From NCBI GenBank assembly GCA_001311545.1, contig BBBL01000029.1:1-10690 (forward strand): DNA of 10,690 nucleotides. The letters are read 5' to 3'. The notes under the pieces are model-generated. The model saw nothing but the letters and a program-made list of their open reading frames with translations. It was not told the origin of the DNA and did not search any database. This DNA comes from Thermus kawarayensis JCM 12314. GTDB taxonomy: Bacteria > Deinococcota > Deinococci > Deinococcales > Thermaceae. Below are positions 8,505 to 10,690 of the stretch, in pieces (within the stretch, counting starts at the first letter, position 1; the number at the start of each line of letters is the position of its first letter). Made by a program: the position numbers and the translations under genes.

Positions 8505-10229
8505 ATGAGAAACCAGGAGCTGGCCCGCATCTTTGAGGAGATCGGGCTCATGAGCGAGTTCCTGGGGGACAACCCCTTCCGGGTGCGGGCCTACTACCAG
8601 GCGGCCCGCACCCTCTACGACCTGGACACCCCCATAGAGGAGATGGCCAAAAAGGGAAAGGAAGCCCTCTTGGAGCTTCCCGGGATCGGTCCCGACCTCG
8701 CGGACAAGATCCTGGAGTTCCTCCGCACGGGGAAGGTGGGGAAGCACCAGGAGCTTTCCCAGAAAGTTCCCCGGGGAGTCCTTTCCGTCATGGAGGTCCC
8801 GGGGGTGGGTCCCAAGACCGCCCGAACGCTCTACGAGGCCCTGGGCATAGACTCCCTGGACAAGCTCAGGGAGGCCTTGGAGCGGGGGGACCTTACCCGG
8901 CTCAAGGGCTTCGGTCCCAAGAAGGCGGAGCGTATCCGGGAAGGCCTCGCCCTGGCCCAGGCGGCGGGGAAGCGGAGGCCCTTGGGGGCGGTGCTCTCCC
9001 TGGCGCGGAGTCTCCTCCAGGCCATCCGGGAGCTTCCCGGGGTGGAGAGGGCCGAGCTTTGCGGCTCGGCCAGGCGCTACAAGGACACCGTGGGGGACCT
9101 GGACTTTTTGGCGGCCAGCGGGGAGGGCGAAAGGGTGGTGGAAGGCTTCGTGCGCCTTTCCCAGGTGAAGGAGGTCTACGCGAAGGGGAAGGAAAGGGCC
9201 ACGGTCTTCCTGAAAAACGGCCTCCAGGTGGACCTCAGGGTGGTGCCCCCGGAAAGCTTCGGCGCAGGCCTCCAGTACCTCACCGGGAGCAAGGCCCATT
9301 CCATCAGGCTCCGGGCCCTCGCCCAGGAGAAGGGCCTGAAGCTTTCCGAGTACGGGGTCTTCCGGGGGGAAAGGCGCATCGCCGGGGAGACCGAGGAGGG
9401 AGTCTACGCCGCCTTGGGCCTCCCCTGGATCCCGCCCCCCTCCGGGAGGACCAGGGGGAGGTGGAGGCCGCCCTGGAGGGCAGGCTTCCTAAGCTCTTGG
9501 AGCTTTCCCAGGTCAAGGGGGACCTCCAGGTCCACTCCACCTACTCCGACGGCCAGAACACCCTGGAGGAGCTCTGGGAAGCGGCCAAGGCCATGGGCTA
9601 CCGGTACCTGGCCGTGACCGACCACTCCCCGGCGGTGCGGGTGGCCGGGGGGCCTTCCCCAGAGGAGGCCCTGAGGCGCATAGAGGCCATCCGCCGCTTT
9701 AACGAGTCCCACGGGCCACCCTACCTTTTGGCCGGGGCCGAGGTGGACATCCGTCCGGACGGCACCCTGGACTACCCGGACTGGGTCTTGAGGGAGCTGG
9801 ACCTCGTGCTCGTTTCCATCCATTCCCGGTTCAAGCTTCCCAAGGCCGACCAGACCAGGCGCCTCCTCAAGGCCCTGGAGAACCCTTTTGTGCACGTCCT
9901 CGCCCACCCCACGGCGAGGCTTCTGGGCCGCAGGCCCCCCGTTGAGGCGGACTGGGAGGCCGTCTTCCGGAAGGCCCTGGAGCGGAGGGTGGCCGTGGAG
10001 ATAGACGGCTACTACGACCGCATGGACCTCCCCGACGACCTGGCCCGCATGGCCTACGGATGGGCCTCTGGATCAGCCTCTCCACCGACGCCACCAGACG
10101 GAGTACCTCCGTTTCATGGAGCTCGCCGTGGGCACGGCGCAAAGGGCCTGGATCGGTCCCGAGCGGGTGCTGAACACCTTGGACTACGAGGCCCTGATGG
10201 CTTGGCTCAAAGCCCGGCGAGGCGCTTAG
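8505..10229 (+). CDS. polX: DNA polymerase X with PHP exonuclease domain (frame broken three times)
   Basis: A repair polymerase (short-gap filling, base-excision repair) with a C-terminal nuclease. Repaired length 575 aa, as in T. thermophilus PolX. N-terminal helix-hairpin-helix region with LPGIGPDLA (~58-66), VPGVGPKTA (~98-106) and LKGFGPKKA (~133-141); polymerase site GSARRYKDTVGDLDFLA with Asp198 and Asp200, third Asp at 243 (QVDLRVV). The PHP domain starts ~338 (GDLQVHSTYSDG) and has His344, His374, Glu413, His440, His468, Asp529 and His531; the first His of the usual HxH motif is Gln342. Breaks: 9435-9440 (C6, needs C7), 10058-10059 (GG, needs GGG), 10092 (CC, needs CCC, just before His531). 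ATG 8505 is probably leaderless. The 3' end overlaps convergent udgB by 23 bases. Confidence 0.94.
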
Positions 10230-10690
10230 CTCCATGAGGACCTGAAGGAACATCTCCCGGGTGAGTCTCCCGGTTTGGGTGTTCTGCCGGGAAACGTGGT
10301 AGCTGGCGAGGAGGTGCCTTCCCCCGGGAAGGGGGTAGTGGGCCCCGTGGCGGAAGGGGTAGGGGGCCTTCCTCAGGCCGAAGTGGGCGAGGAGGGCCTC
10401 GAGGGCCACCCTTCCCAGGGCCAGGTAGACCCGCACCTCGGGGAGGAGGGCGAGTTCCACCTCGGTCCACCGGGCGCAGGTGCGGAGCTCCTCCCGGGTG
10501 GGCTTGTTCTTGGGCGGTGCGCAGCGCACCGCCGCGGTGAGGTAGACCCCGTGAAGCCTTAGGTCGTCCCCGGGGCGGCTTTCCGGCTTGCTGGATAGCC
10601 CCGCCTCATGGAGCAGGGGGTAGAGGAAGGCCCCGGAGGCGTCCCCGGTGAAGGGGCGGCCCGTGCGGTTGGAGCCGTGGGCCCCGGGGG
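10207..10690 (-). CDS. udgB: Uracil-DNA glycosylase family 5 (UDGb), N-terminus outside window
   Basis: A base-excision repair glycosylase that removes uracil and some other deaminated bases from DNA. The visible part is 160 residues, open from the window edge; about 60 N-terminal residues are missing if it is the size of the T. thermophilus enzyme (219 aa, from memory). Motif 1 is PGAHGSNRTGRPFTGDASG, motif 2 YHVSRQN with the catalytic-loop His. Cys in VRCAPP and RTCARW are separated by 14 residues, fitting the third and fourth ligands of the 4Fe-4S cluster of family 4/5 enzymes. The frame breaks near 10230: one extra G (GAGCT to GAGGCT on the minus strand) gives the normal ending MEAKRLAGL and TGA (10209-10207), whereas the unrepaired frame reads on into polX antisense. 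It pairs functionally with polX, which could fill the gap after uracil removal. Confidence 0.92.

Noticed and set aside
8471..8572. N-terminal extension of the HARE-HTH gene to 8572
   Set aside because: The extra 34 residues are antisense to the conserved PolX N-terminus and lie upstream of the predicted promoter.

Overview
The window is about 10.7 kb of very GC-rich, tightly packed bacterial DNA. It almost certainly comes from the genus Thermus. Codons are nearly all G/C-ending, gene gaps are tiny, and several products match Thermus thermophilus proteins in length and key residues once reading frames are repaired: a 408-aa aminopeptidase T with all six metal ligands, a 575-aa family X polymerase, and a family 5 (UDGb) uracil-DNA glycosylase.

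Layout: (1) 1-395, the C-terminus of mercuric reductase (merA, +). (2) 450-520, copy 1 of a ~70-bp palindromic repeat in the convergent gap. (3) 517-1693, a divergent pair: a DsrE-like protein (-) and a Crp/Fnr-type regulator (+). (4) 1690-2172, a secreted c-type cytochrome of the P460 family (-). (5) 2229-3617, ampT and a 43-aa membrane peptide (-). (6) 3626-3691, copy 2 of the repeat. (7) 3752-8256, a two-gene operon: single-chain pyruvate:ferredoxin/flavodoxin oxidoreductase (nifJ) and a dihydroorotate dehydrogenase-like flavoprotein (+). (8) 8222-8470, a HARE-HTH protein (-), divergent from polX (8505-10229, +), which converges on udgB (10207-10690, -, runs off the edge).

The most interesting candidate system is in 517-2235. 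A perfect 20-bp palindrome, GGTGTAAAGGCCTTTACACC, lies upstream of the cytochrome P460 gene, and a 14/18 match lies in the dsrE-regulator intergenic region. At the cytochrome gene the palindrome is centred where a class II Crp/Fnr activator would sit relative to a -10-like hexamer. I infer a small regulon in which the local Crp/Fnr protein controls the P460 cytochrome, the DsrE-like protein and itself, possibly in response to nitric oxide or hydroxylamine.

A second feature of the whole window is 15 frame breaks in seven genes. Fourteen are repaired by adding one base, usually to a short G, C or A run, and the repaired proteins have normal family lengths. This looks much more like residual sequencing error than gene decay, so the genes are annotated as full-length coding regions with broken frames.
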